Below are positions 35,285 to 46,000 of a stretch of DNA of 64,000 nucleotides, one piece after another. The DNA is from Steinernema hermaphroditum (Eukaryota > Nematoda > Chromadorea > Rhabditida > Steinernematidae). The number at the start of each line of letters is the position of its first letter. Positions within the stretch are counted from its first letter, which is position 1. The translations under genes were made by a program, and so were the position numbers. The notes under the pieces were generated by a model. That model was not told where the DNA came from. It saw only the letters and a program-made list of their open reading frames with translations, and did not search any database. The DNA lies in assembly GCA_030435675.1 (NCBI GenBank), contig CM059623.1, forward strand, positions 1,514,012 to 1,578,011, written 5' to 3'.

Positions 35285-36246
35285 CTATAGCTGATATTTG
35301 CAAAGGAGAGGCCTCTCCCGTGATTTAACGTCACACTGGTCAATTGTAAAAGGATAACAAACGACACTTACTGTCGCCATCGGTCGTCATAACAACATAC
35401 GTGCAGATTCTATCTGATCGTTCGCAGTGATCACATCCATAAGCCGTCTTCCAGTTAGTGTAGGTCACCGGCGAGTTGTCCGCCCAGACCCACTTCGTTC
35501 CATCCCTGTAGTTGTCGTAGTTATCGGGTGTCAGGTGCATGCCGATTCCGATTCCGCTGAGCCTCATTGGATTCACGATTGAAAGAAGTGTTGGGTTTGT
35601 TACTAAAATTTAAGGTAGATGCAATAGATAGACCTTAAAGTGGATACTTAAGGCCTCTTCCTCTTCAGCGCTGTGGATGGAAGCAGCGTCGGAGAATGGG
35701 TAGAGTTTCTTACAGGCAAAGACAATGTCGTTGTTTGTAGATATCACTTTCTGGAAAAGGGAAATGAGAGGGACTACTGTGCTTTCTTACCCTATATCGA
35801 TATTCTGTAAGTACGAAGTAACAGTAAGCGGTACCGTTGACGATGATCTTAAACCATCCATCTCGACAGTCGGCTGCATATTAATGTAAAATCTAACCAG
35901 CAAAGTACTTCCTACCGATCTTGTTGAAGTCCTCGAATACGTTAATCGAACATGCATCACTACTTCCCTTCGTAAACATATAGGATATCGCAGTTCCCTC
36001 TTCACTTTGGATCCCTAACACTTTGCTGAACCCTTCGCACTTGTTATCTGTCGTGTTATAGCTGATAGCCACGATCGTATCGTTGTACCACGCTTGAGCA
36101 CAGTCCTGCACCTTCTCCGCGGACATCGTCCTCAGAACTGTACCGTAGACAGAAGTTCCAACGAGAAAGTTCCGAAGGTAGCCAGATTCCTTGGCCAGTG
36201 AGTGGTGGAGAAGAGTTAGAACGAGGTGGCTCCACAGGAGGAACAT
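35285..36246 (-). pseudogene. PAN/CW-like plus C-type lectin protein, copy A (last-exon lesion)
   Basis: Exons: 35898-36246, 35791-35873, 35648-35750, 35372-35602; the final exon remnant runs to 35285. Signal peptide MFLLWSHLVLTLLHHSLA; N-terminal module with MSAEKVQDCAQAWYNDTIVA resembling nematode PAN/CW domains; then a C-type lectin domain (CRDGWF, CYF, ACKKLYPFSDAASIHS, WVWADNSPVTYTNW). Secreted by prediction. Compared with copy D, about 18 bp spanning the last intron acceptor and the first two residues of exon 5 are gone. The remaining AG at 35339 joins out of frame to an immediate TGA, and reading through the intron ends at LLSFYN. Either way the conserved last Cys (LLCK) is lost. Upstream exons are sound. 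Confidence 0.75.
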
Positions 36247-37256
36247 AGTAGACTAGACGCCCACTTCTCAATTGTAGGACACAAATGTCAAACACCGAAA
36301 TGTTTAATACATGTTGTCATAGGGATTCGACATGCAAAACATGGAAGGCACAAAATATGAAATTTAAATCGGACGTTGCACTTTGCCACTGCACGCATCA
36401 CTTCTCAATAAACCGGAGGTCCATTACAGTTGGACGCAATCAACGGAATCGTTAACCCTGATCAAAAATGAGCTAATCTAAAGAAGCGTCATAAAGTGAA
36501 CGAATTAAAGCGAATAGCCAAGCATGTCAACGGATCAAATTGTAACAGTGGTTCGCAGCGAAGTTCATGCCGTCTCAAGAGGAATGCTTGGGAGTTCGCC
36601 AACGTTAGCAAGAACTGTAGGAAGAGCGAGAACGAAACTGAACCAGGACAAGCTCCAGAATGCTAAGTCGACTGCGGAATTAACCATTCCAGACTGCTTT
36701 TCCAGTTCTCACAGGAGACATGGAATATGCATGAAAGACTAATGGCCGACTAATACGAGTAATGGAACAAATAATTCGGTAGAAACGTTTCACAGCGCGT
36801 TTGTGAAACTCTTCGGCTGTCCCAGCCGGCCATGTTGATGTTCATTGGGACATTGAAGCTCTATCCATTAAAGGTTAGTATTCATGCATTCAGGTGTATT
36901 CAGCCAAATGGGGATTGCAGGTTGACGCGGACGTTGTTGACAGACAAGCTGGGCGACAGATACGACGTGCGAACAAGAGATGGACAGAGTACGACGAAGC
37001 GAAGAAAACGATCGCGGCCGCCTTTGGGAACACCGACTATTTGACTTATTTGAAGTCCATTGCTGCCAACTTATCAACTTGCATTGACTCCGAAATCGCA
37101 CTAATAAACTAACTAACGAAGCGTTTATTACTTACGAGCAGCAGTACTAGCTCTAGGGGATAATTGTATGATGAAAAGGCGGTTCACCTGTTCCACATAA
37201 AATGTTAACTAATTGAAGAAGATGATGCTGTAACCAAGTTTTTCACACATATAGCA
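36247..37256. other. intergenic; possible unrelated exon on plus strand
   Basis: 36894-37112 (plus) reads open and protein-like (NKRWTEYDEAKKTIAAAFG, CIDSEIALIN, stop) behind possible acceptors at 36892 and 36922. 36524-36742 (plus) is a second open frame. No family recognised; they may be exons of a small gene or remnants of an element. Confidence 0.3.
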
Positions 37257-38240
37257 CTATAGCTGGTATTTGCAGAGAATAGGTCTTTTCCATGAAATAT
37301 CACACTGGTACCATTCTAAAGAATAGTCAGTTATAACAGGCTAACAGACGACACTTACTGTAGCCATCGGTCATCATAACAACATACGAGCAGATTGTAC
37401 CTGATTGACTACAGTATGGACATCCGTAAGCCATATTCCAGTTAGTATAGGTCACCGGCGACTTGTCTGCCCATACCCACTTCGTTGTGTCCTTGTAGTT
37501 ATCGTAGTTGTCGGGTGTTAGATGCATCCCTATTCCGATTCCGCCGAGATTCATTGGATTCAAGATCGAAAGAAGTGTTGGGTTTGTTACTAAAATTTAA
37601 TGCAAAGCTCAGTGGATAGACCCCTAAAGTTGATACATAAGGCCTCTTCCTCCTCATAACTGTGGATTGATGCAGAGTCAGAGAACGGGTAGAGCTTCTT
37701 GCAGGCGAATACAATGTCGTGCACTGTCGATATAGTTTTCTGAGACACAGAATGGTGACGGCCTATTGTTTTGACTTACATTATATTCGTCTGCTTTGAG
37801 CGCGTAATAACAGTAAGCGGTACCGTTGATGATGATTTTAAACCATCCATTCCGACAATCAGCTGCAAAAATCTATAATGTTATATCTACCCAGCTAAGT
37901 ACTTCCTACCGATCTTGTTGAAGTCCTCGAAAACGTTAATCGAGCATGTATCACTACTTCCCTTCGTAAACATATAGGATATCACAGTTCCCTCTTCACT
38001 CTGGATCCCTAACACCTTACTGAACCCTTCGCACTTGTTATCTGTTGTGTTATAGCTGATAGCCACGATCGTATCGTTGAACCATGCTTGAGCACAGTCT
38101 TGAACCTTCTCCGCAGACATCGTCTTCACAACTGTACCGTAAACCGAAGTTCCAACGAGAAGGTTCCGAAGATATCCAGATTCTTTGGCCAATGAGTGGT
38201 GGAGAAGAGTTAGAACGAGGTGACTCCACAGGAGGAACAT
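37257..38240 (-). CDS. PAN/CW-like plus C-type lectin protein, copy B (donor-site change)
   Basis: Exons by homology: 37892-38240, 37780-37862, 37637-37739, 37359-37589, 37257-37315 (274 residues if intron 1 is removed as in copy D). Signal peptide MFLLWSHLVLTLLHHSLA, PAN/CW-like module, then lectin domain ending WYQCDI...LCKYQL. The last intron and its acceptor (TTCTTTAG) are intact. At intron 1 the donor reads G/GGTAGA where copies A and D have G/GTTAGA. Using the GT one base later gives a frame change and a stop right after the junction. Expression as a full protein is therefore doubtful unless a non-canonical site is used. Confidence 0.75.
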
Positions 38241-39102
38241 GGTAGAATGAGCGCCCACTTCACAATTGTAAGACTCTGACACAAATATCAAACAGTGAAA
38301 TGTTTAATGCATGTTGTCAGGGGATTTCACATGCAAAACATGGAAGGAAAAGTTGTTTGTCTGCTTCAGTGCACGGAATAACGGAAAAGTAGCGAACGAT
38401 GAAATTTAAATCAGGCGTTGCACTTTTCCTCTGCACGCCTCACTTCTCAACAAAGAAAAATGTGTTCCTCCCGTCCCGATGAGGTTTCACTAGATGACGC
38501 TATGTCCGGTGTTCTACGCCCATTCGATCAGATCAGCAAAACTGTGAGTCCACTTGTGTCACTTGAAATAGTCGGACGCCTGCTGACTGTGCTCTAAGCT
38601 TACTGGTAGCGAACCCCGAAACAATCCACTCGGGTTCGTTACCAGGCGGTAGTTCACAAGTTTCGCAACTGGAGAGAGCGGTCCGACGATCCAGCATCCG
38701 GTAGAAGCACAAGTTTTGGTATATCTAGGTTTTCTGCTCAACTAGTCTCTCTCCCTCTGCCGTTTAAGCCGCATTGCCCGGCCTCAAATGGAGCGTCAAG
38801 CTTGTACCCTAGCCACTTTGGCTGGGGCAATAACCTTAAAATTAAGTAGTGGAACTTATATTAATTACGACTAACATTACAAGTGCTTTACAGTAAAGAA
38901 AACGGGATAATCACGCATCTTCAAAGCCTTCTTAGGATAGTGCACACGAAGACGCTAAGCGAGAAAGGGCAAAGGAAGAAGCCGTACCTACGACATCCAA
39001 CGGAAGGATTAAAATGGACCGTGGCGGAGCCCCACAAAGGAGTCCTACCAAGTGACTGACACCGATCTTTAACATTAAATATTAAGAATTATGAGTTAGT
39101 AG
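38241..39102. other. intergenic with duplicated flank
   Basis: 38805-38925 resembles 40490-40600 (CCACTTTG-CTGGG, then AATTACGA-TAACAT and AAGAAAACGGGATAA), so flanking DNA was duplicated along with the lectin genes. No gene recognised. Confidence 0.5.
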
Positions 39103-40047
39103 TTAATGGTCTACAGCATTCCAGATGGTCTGCAAATTTTCAACTTCGTATTTGCAAAGAAGAGGTCTTCTCGTCTTTGTGTCGCACTGGTACCATCCTA
39201 CAAATCGATAAAGTCAAAAGGCATTGACACAACCGCTTACCGATCTTGATAGTACTCATCATAGCGTATGTGCACCACCTACCAGGGTCGTTGCAAAAGG
39301 GACATCCGTAGGTCGAATTCCAGTTAGTATAGGTTACCGGTGAGTTGTCGACCCATACCCACTTCGCGCCGTCGTTGTAGTTCTCGTAGTTATCGGGTGT
39401 CAGATGCATGTCGATTATCATTCCGTCCAAGCGTAGCTTTGCCAACGCCGAACGGATCATTGTGTGTTTTACTAAAAAATTTTTATAGCCGATCAAAACG
39501 GTGTCACGCGTACCAAGAGCACTTTCCTCTTCAGCGCTGTGGATTGAGGCAGAGTCTGAGAACGGGTAGAGCTTCTTACAGGCGAATACAATGTCACGTG
39601 ATGTCGATATTTGGGTCTAAGCAGACTAGAAGAGTAGCAAACCGATCGCGGAAACCATCCATCCCGACAGGTGGCTGTAAATCAATGTCAAAGCTACCCA
39701 TCAAAGTTCTTCCTACCGATCTTGTTGAAGTCCTCGGACACGTCAATCAAACACACATCATCACTTCCCTTCGTGAACATATAGGATACCACAGTTCCGT
39801 CCCCTTTCGTCATACCGTGGATCTCCCTGAACCCATCGCATCTCTTCAAGGTGCGATCGTAGCTGATAGCCACGATCGAATCGTTGAACCACGCTTGGGC
39901 ACAGTCCTGCACTTTCTCCGCGGACATTGTCTTCGCAATTATACCAACGAGTGAGGTTCCAACGGGAAACGTCCGGAGATATCCAGTTCGTGTGCTATTG
40001 CACTCATAGAGGAGCGCCAAAAGACATAGCTCGAACATATGAAACAT
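39103..40047 (-). pseudogene. PAN/CW-like plus C-type lectin protein, copy C (exon 2 damaged)
   Basis: Exon 1 39699-40047 (signal peptide MFHMFELCLLALLYECNS), exon 3 39514-39616, exon 4 39241-39471, exon 5 39103-39197. Exon 5 encodes WYQCDTKTRRPLLCKYEV and a 15-residue tail absent from copies B and D. The start of exon 2 (CRDGWF) is at 39674, but the following KIIVNGTAYCYY segment and intron 2 are gone; only about 57 bp separate it from exon 3. The exon 1 donor reads G/GGTAGC, not GT, as in copy B. Two lesions make a normal lectin fold unlikely. The most diverged full copy. Confidence 0.7.
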
Positions 40048-40213
40048 GGACGAAAACACAGCTCTTCGCTATTACGCCAGCGCAGAAGAACATCCAATGT
40101 TGCAAATGCATGTTGCTATAGGGGATGTCCTAGAGATTATTTTCTTCAATTGATGCACTACGCACTACATGTTAGAATCGTTTGGACTCCTATCTCTATG
40201 GATCAACTCAATA

Positions 40214-40398
40214 TTTGCAGTATGGACATCCGTAGATAGATCATAGATCACCGGCGCCTTGTCCGCCCAGATCCATTTCATTCCGTCCTTGAAGTTCCCT
40301 GTATAGTTACCGTAGTTATCGGGTGTGAGATGCATGCCGATGCCGACTTCGCCAAGAATCATTGTATTCAAGATTGAAAAAAGTATTAGGTTTGTTGG
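40214..40398 (-). pseudogene. lectin exon-4 fragment (copy E)
   Basis: Contains GIGMHLTPDNYGNY, then KWIWADKAPV, matching exon 4 of copies A-D, with a small insertion (TGNF) and a deletion before the CPYC region. Neither exon 3 nor exon 5 accompanies it; it is an isolated exon remnant between copies C and D. Confidence 0.75.
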
Positions 40399-40644
40399 GG
40401 TCCATTTGTAACATGAAGATTGTGCCCACGACACAAGTTCCGTGACACAAGCGCATACTCGCGCTGGTCCTCGTTTCGTATCACGGGTTAACCCCATCCA
40501 CTTTGCCTGGGCGCAACAACAGCGCAAGTGATGACTCTTTTACTAATTACGAGCAACATGACAAATGCTTTAGAGTTTAGACAAAGAAAACGGGATAAAT
40601 GCTGTTCGGAGTTAGTATTTAGACATCACACACGTGACGACACA

Positions 40645-41631
40645 CTATAGCTTGTATTTGCAGAGAAGTGGCCTCTTCCGAGTGTTAACGTCACACTGAT
40701 ACCATTCTGAAGAATAATCAATTGTAAAAGGATAACAAACGACACTTACTGTCGCCATCGGTCGTCATAACAACATACGTGCAGATTCTATCTGATCGAC
40801 TACAGTATGGACATCCGTAGGTCGAATTCCAGTTAGTGTAGGTCACCGGCGAGCTGTCCGCCCAGACCCACTTCGTTCCATCGTTGTAGTTCTCGTAGTT
40901 ATCGGGTGTCAGGTGCATGCCGATTCCGACTCCTTGGATATTCAATGGAGTTATGATTCGAAGAACTGCTAGGTTTGTTACTAAAATTTAATGTGCAGCT
41001 TAGTGGATGGATTCCTAAAGTGGATACTTAAGGCCTTTTCCTCTTCAGCGCTGTGGATGGAAGCAGCGTCGGAGAATGGGTAGAGCTTCTTGCAGGCGAA
41101 TACAATGTCGTTGTTTGTAGATATCACTTTCTGGAAAAGGGAAATGAGAGGGACTACTGTAATTTCTTGCCTTATATCGATCGTTTGTAAGCATGAAATA
41201 ACAGTAAGCGGTACCGTTGACGATGATCTTAAACCATCCCTTCCGACAATCAGCTGCAAAAATTTATAATGTTATATCTAACCAGCAAAGTACTTCCTAC
41301 CGATCTTGTTGAAGTCCTCGAATACGTTAATCAAACATGCATCACTACTTCCCTTCGTAAATATATAGGATATCACAGTTCCCTCTTCACTCTGGATCCC
41401 TAACACCTTACTGAACCCTTCGCACTTGTTATCCGTCGAGTTATAGCTGATAGCCACGATCGTATCGTTGAACCACGCTTGAGCACAGTCTTGAACCTTC
41501 TCCGCAGACATCGTCTTCAAAAGCGTTCCAAAAACGGTGGTTCCAGCAGGAAACATCCGGAGATATCCAATTTCTCCGGCAATACACTCATGGAAAAGCG
41601 TCAAAAGAAGGAGATCACGGAGATGAAACAT
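40645..41631 (-). CDS. PAN/CW-like plus C-type lectin protein, copy D (intact)
   Basis: Exons: 41283-41631, 41171-41253, 41028-41130, 40750-40980, 40645-40706; total 828 nt, 275 residues, all phases consistent. Signal peptide MFHLRDLLLLTLFHECIA; PAN/CW-like module about residues 20-115 with several Cys; lectin domain about 118-275 with CRKGWF, CYF, ACKKLYPFSDAASIHS, IGVGMHL-type strand, WVWADSSPVTYTNW, and the C-terminal WYQCDV...LLCKYKL. No clear EPN or QPD calcium/sugar motif, so carbohydrate binding is uncertain. Intron 2 uses a GC donor (AAG/GCAAGA), a known minor class; the others are GT-AG. Secreted lectin-like proteins of this kind are often linked to nematode immunity or the cuticle-environment interface (family knowledge, not shown here). 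Confidence 0.85.
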
Positions 41632-41717
41632 ATTCGAATGATAGTGGCGCGCTCGAGGCGTTGTAACGTTTCAAATAGTGCTGCCATAGAGATGTTGGAG
41701 ATATGACCATTCGATCT

Positions 41718-41760
41718 ATTGGGTTGGCGCATTGAAAATGGGACATTTCATAAATATTCA
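41718..41760. mobile_element. single terminal repeat of a mariner-like element
   Basis: CTATTGGGTTGGCGCATTGA at 41718 onward matches the left end of the elements at 7937 and 61778. No partner end is found nearby, so it is a truncated or solo end. Confidence 0.55.
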
Positions 41761-41817
41761 TTTTTCTCGTCATGACTTGTGGCAAAATGGATGGGTGATT
41801 TGTGGAGTGCAGAGTTG

Positions 41818-41958
41818 GCGGGTTCGGGTTTTCGGGTTCGGGTTTCGGGTCGGGTACCCGAAACTTTCGGGTTCGGGTCGGGTCGGGTTCGAGTACCCGA
41901 AGTTCGGGTACCCGAACCCGAAACTATCGAGTGCCTGAACTTTTGGGTTCGGTCGTTC
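41818..41958. repeat. GGTTCGGG-type low-complexity repeat with inverted arms
   Basis: Repeats of TTCGGG/TCGGG units run to about 41880, followed by their complement (CCCGAA) to about 41930, so long hairpins can form (for example CGGGTCGGGTACCCG). It lies in the 5' intergenic space of lectin copy D and explains the Arg/Gly/Val-rich frames predicted here. Confidence 0.8.
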
Positions 41959-42044
41959 ACCGAGTTCTGGTGGTCCGAAAGCGCTTGCTTTCGATTCTTT
42001 CCCCGCATATAACTCCTCCATCCTTCATCAAATCCACAGTCGCC

Positions 42045-42146
42045 ATGTTTTCTCTTCGTCTCTTCGCCGTCCTGTCTGCCTTTGTCGTCGCCCAGGCACT
42101 TGCCGACGACTTCTTCACCTTCGGAGCAGGGCTGTGCGAGCTTTGA
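42045..42146 (+). CDS. secretory signal-peptide exon, frame ended by repeat
   Basis: A 33-residue frame: a textbook signal peptide (MFSLRLFAVLSAFVVAQALA) then DDFFTFGAGLCEL and a stop. A short Ser/Thr-rich-type leader and CATATAACTCC lie upstream, a plausible promoter/5' UTR. The stop falls at the first TTTGAG of the repeat at 42140-42203. After that repeat, 42205-42355 reads open as a Cys-containing segment (HCPCRTREALFPGITGCH...). This may be a small secreted Cys-rich (perhaps saposin-like, very tentative) gene disrupted by repeat growth, or a first exon only. Confidence 0.4.
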   Translation: MFSLRLFAVLSAFVVAQALADDFFTFGAGLCEL

Positions 42147-42203
42147 GTTTTGAGTTTTGGGGTTTTGAGTTTTGAGTTTTTGGCAAAACTCGACTCAAAA
42201 CTC
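42140..42203. repeat. TTTTGAG repeat with inverted CAAAACTC arm
   Basis: Four or five TTTTGAG units are followed by CAAAACTCGACTCAAAACTC, their complement, so the tract can fold as a hairpin. It starts exactly where the signal-peptide frame stops. Confidence 0.8.
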
Positions 42204-42377
42204 GGCCTTGAAGCACTGTCCATGCCGGACGCGAGAGGCTCTTTTCCCCGGCATCACTGGCTGTCACCAATCTTGGAAGGTCGTTGACACCTGGAAATCT
42301 CCAAAAGCTGCTGTCTCTAGAGTCAACCGGCGTTCTGGAAGGCTTTGCCGAAGAAGCCTTTACTGTATTTCTGTTAT

Positions 42378-42745
42378 CGTCATACCGTGGATCTCCCTGA
42401 ACCCATCGCATCTCTTCAAGATGCGATAGCTGATAGCCACGATCGAATCGTTAAACCACGCTTGGGCACAGTCCTGCACCTTCTCCGCGGACATTGTCTT
42501 CGCAAGTATACCAACGAGTGAGGTTCCAACGGGAAACGTCCGGAGACATCCAGTTCGTGTGCTATTGCACTCATAGAGGAGCGCCAAAAGACATAGCTCG
42601 AACAGGAGCTCGAACATATGAAACATGGACGAAAACACAGCTCTTCGCTGTTATGCCAGCGCAGAAAACCATCCAATGCTGCAAATGCATGTTGCTATTG
42701 GCGATGTCATATCATTTTTTCTTCGATTGATGCACTATTGACTGC
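42378..42745 (-). pseudogene. lectin exon-1 fragment with upstream DNA (copy F)
   Basis: Nearly identical to about 39808-40150, that is the 5' part of copy C exon 1 plus its upstream flank. A small deletion in the ISYDRTLKRC region and a 12-bp duplication (GAGCTCGAACA) upstream distinguish it. The rest of the gene is absent; homology ends where the inserted DNA of 41.7-42.37 kb begins. Confidence 0.8.
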
Positions 42746-43015
42746 AGGTTTGGATCGTTTAGACTCTAACGTCTCAAGAAGCTCTCTCTGTCCCTTCAAG
42801 TCAAGGAATTTTGTATGTCTCAAGATGCTCATAGTTTCGTCCAGTCGATACATATGTATAGGTTGTTTTGATTATAAGATAGGGTTTACTTAACGAAAAG
42901 CGCATTACACCGCAATTAGGAGGGACCACCGAACAACAACTATTCTAACAAATAATGACATTGTCAACAGGTTAAATGAGTTAAAACAACGCAACGGTCA
43001 CGATTAGTGCTTCAT

Positions 43016-46000
43016 TTACTTCTTTCTGCGCCAGTTGCCATCATCGTCGGCGCCTGCGTTACCAGCACCGGGTGCGTTGGTGCGGCGAACAGAGGGGTTA
43101 ACTGGAGGGCGAGCGGATCCTAAGATACAGTGGTTTTGATTTGAATGTTTGAGGGGTGCGTTACCTGGAGGAACGTAAGCCTTTCTCTCAATAGGCTTGC
43201 GATCTCCCGATCCTGGCGGGCGATACGCTTTGCGAGCAGCGGGCTCGGCAGGTTGCGTAGGCTGGCGCGGTCCAACCGTTTGCCAGTCTCCGCTATCAGC
43301 CTCACCGGAAGCCGCAGGAGCAGCAGCCGGGGCGCGTGGCTTAGCCCTGCGCCACGATAGGTCTTCGTCGGCTTTCGTGTCAGCGGGTGGAGCTCGTCCA
43401 ACGGGTTGCCAATCTCCGCCATCAGCAGTACCAGAAGCCGCAGGCTGAGGAGCAGCAACAGGAGGAGCACGTGGCTTAGCCCTGCGCCAGGACAGATCTT
43501 CGTCGGCCTTCGTGTCCGCAGGCGGGGCACGCGGCTTCATGTCCTCACGACGGAACATTCGGTCTTCGCCAACCGGGGGGCGAATGTTCTCGCGAGCAGG
43601 AGCAGCAGGAGCGGCTCCCTTGCGCCAAGAGGTGTCCACGTCGCTGGCGGTGGCAACTGGTGGCGGGCGCTCGGGAAGGGTGCGTTCGCGCATGGGGGCG
43701 CGCTCCATTGGCTCGCGAGGAACACGAACAGGCGCTGGAGCCGGGGCTGGGGCCGGGCGAGAGGACATTCCGCGGCGCCAGTCGCTGTCCTGGTCGGCCT
43801 TGGTATCGGGCAGCTGAAATGTATATATATAATCCTCCTTTCACAGCGAAGACGATGTCGTGGAAATTGTGATATAAACACAGACAGAAGACTTACAGGC
43901 TCACGAATGCGATCCGTACGTCCAGACATCTGCTGCCTTCTGATGCGGTTCTCCTCATCCTGGAGCAGCTGCTGTTCGAAAGCCTTCTTCTTCTCGTATT
44001 CCTCGCGACGCTTCTGCTTGCGCTCTTCGTGGCGCTTGTTGAGGATCTCCCTGCGCTTGCGATCCACATACTCCTGCCAATCTTGCACCCGCTGAGCGAA
44101 TTTCTCAGCATTCTCTTGCTTGATGGTCTCGATGAAGGCCAAGGCATCGTCGCGGACGATTTTAAGACGGTTGTAGTTGTCGACCGCTTGCTCATGGTCC
44201 TCACTATAAAGGGCTGTTGATACGGGGGTTGATCGTAGTTACACATACACTTGGGTGCGGATTCGGCGCTCCTCGTAGGCGTCGAAGATGGTCGGAAGGG
44301 TGGCCGCACGTTCGTCGGACTGCGCCTTGCGGATCTTCATCTCCTCAAGATGGTAAGCGCGAACCATATGATCGAACTTCTTCTCCTGAACCTGCTGCTT
44401 GCTCTGCTGTTCACGACGCTCGGCATCCAAACGGTCTCTCTGTATAGATCAATGTTAAGATCTACCATCCACATATAGTGCCTACCTGTTCGCGCAGAAC
44501 AGCCTCCGGATCCATGTCCTTCAGGGCCTCTTCGCCCTTCTCCTTGACGATAGACTGGTAGATGGGATTCGACTGGATTTGCTTCATCTTCTCCTGGCGG
44601 ATCCTGCGCTCCACTTCTTGCTGCTCAGCCAAGCGTCGCTTCTTCTCATTCTCCTTAGCCTCGATCTCGAGACGGGCGACTTCCTCGCGACGACGCTGCT
44701 CCTCGATTCTGGCCGCCTCCTGCTGGGCCCTCTGCGCACGCTGCATGCGCTGCAACTCCGTCGTCTCCTTGTTGTTTTCGATACGACGACGACGGTTGAG
44801 CATGCGCTCGTAGTCTTGGTCCTTGGTGTGGTGGTAGATCTCGGCCTGACGGTCAAGTTTCGCCTTGGCCAACTTGACGCGCTTTCCAGTTTCGGCATCG
44901 AGGATGTTGGTGGTGTCGCGCAGCTGCACGAAGATGTCTTCCAAGTGGGTGCGGATGGTTTCCACGCCCTGGGCGCCATCAGTGCCCGACGCGTTTTCGG
45001 GGGCGGTGAAACGGACGCAGGCCTCGCGATGATCGATGTGCGCCTTCACGAAACGGTGCTTGGCGATGTCAACGAGGAAACGTTCAAGTTCCATTGGCGT
45101 GAAGAAGGGGATGATCTTGCGAATACGCTGCAGGGAGAGGCAGTCGTAGATGGCCGAGAGCTGTAACCGCATTTTGGAATCACTTCATCATGGGCGAGCA
45201 CGTACCTGTTTCAAGGACTTAGTGGCGATGACGTGACGCAGAGCTCCGACGTAGTCGTCTTGTCCGGCGGCCTCCAAGGTCTTCAGCTGTTCGTCGACGG
45301 AAGTGGCCAGGCGGAGGGGGGCGAATTCGCGTTCGAAGTAGTTGTAGAGCTTGCGGGCTGGGACAGCGGCGATGTCAGGGATTCCGAGGCGGACGCACTC
45401 CTTCAGGATGCCGACACGAGTGGGGGCGATTGGGAGACGGATGAGGTTGGAGAGAACCCTGAAAATGACGTGTTTTTGGGCATATGAATTGAGGGATTTT
45501 GTGATTGGAAGGAAGGTAAAAAAATCTTCTATATCCCCTTACCTAACGTTAGCAATATGCTGCTCTTCAATATCCAAGTGCTTGGTCAAATCCGACGGAC
45601 TATCAGACCCGTCAGGAATGCTCAGAGTCGCCAAAAGAACACGAGTAGCCTGGTCAGCGGCTTCTTCCTCGCTGAACGACTTCTTCATGTCCTTGTAAAT
45701 AATGAACTTTTGCAGAAGAGCGGCAGCGTGGAAGAGGCTGTTTCCTCCCTTCCAGAAGACAAGAGCGAGCTATAATGGTCGAGGATGACACCCGTATCTT
45801 GATGTCTAGGCACCTTGTCGTAGTAGTTGACGTAGCTGGTAGGCTTCACCATGCGCTTGTCCTTATCCTTGCTCAACTGCATCATTCCGTGGAGGTCCTC
45901 GGCGCTCCGGTAGGCCTCCTTCCAGAGCTCCATCTGGATGGCTGTGTCCAGCTGGATGAGGCGGGTCTCCTGCATGATGGTGAGAGAGTCGAGGCTGCTG

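Noticed and set aside
39340..39954. 204-codon plus-strand frame
   Set aside because: Antisense to exons 1-4 of lectin copy C; not conserved in the other copies.
41802..42146. 114-codon Gly/Arg/Val-rich frame
   Set aside because: Its first half is translation of the GGTTCGGG repeat; only the signal-peptide part at its end is credible.
43406..44095. 229-codon plus-strand frame
   Set aside because: Antisense to the Pro/Ala/Arg-rich eIF3a C-terminal exons; low-complexity translation.
44579..45166. 195-codon plus-strand frame
   Set aside because: Antisense shadow of eIF3a exon 6, whose coiled-coil codon bias opens the opposite strand.
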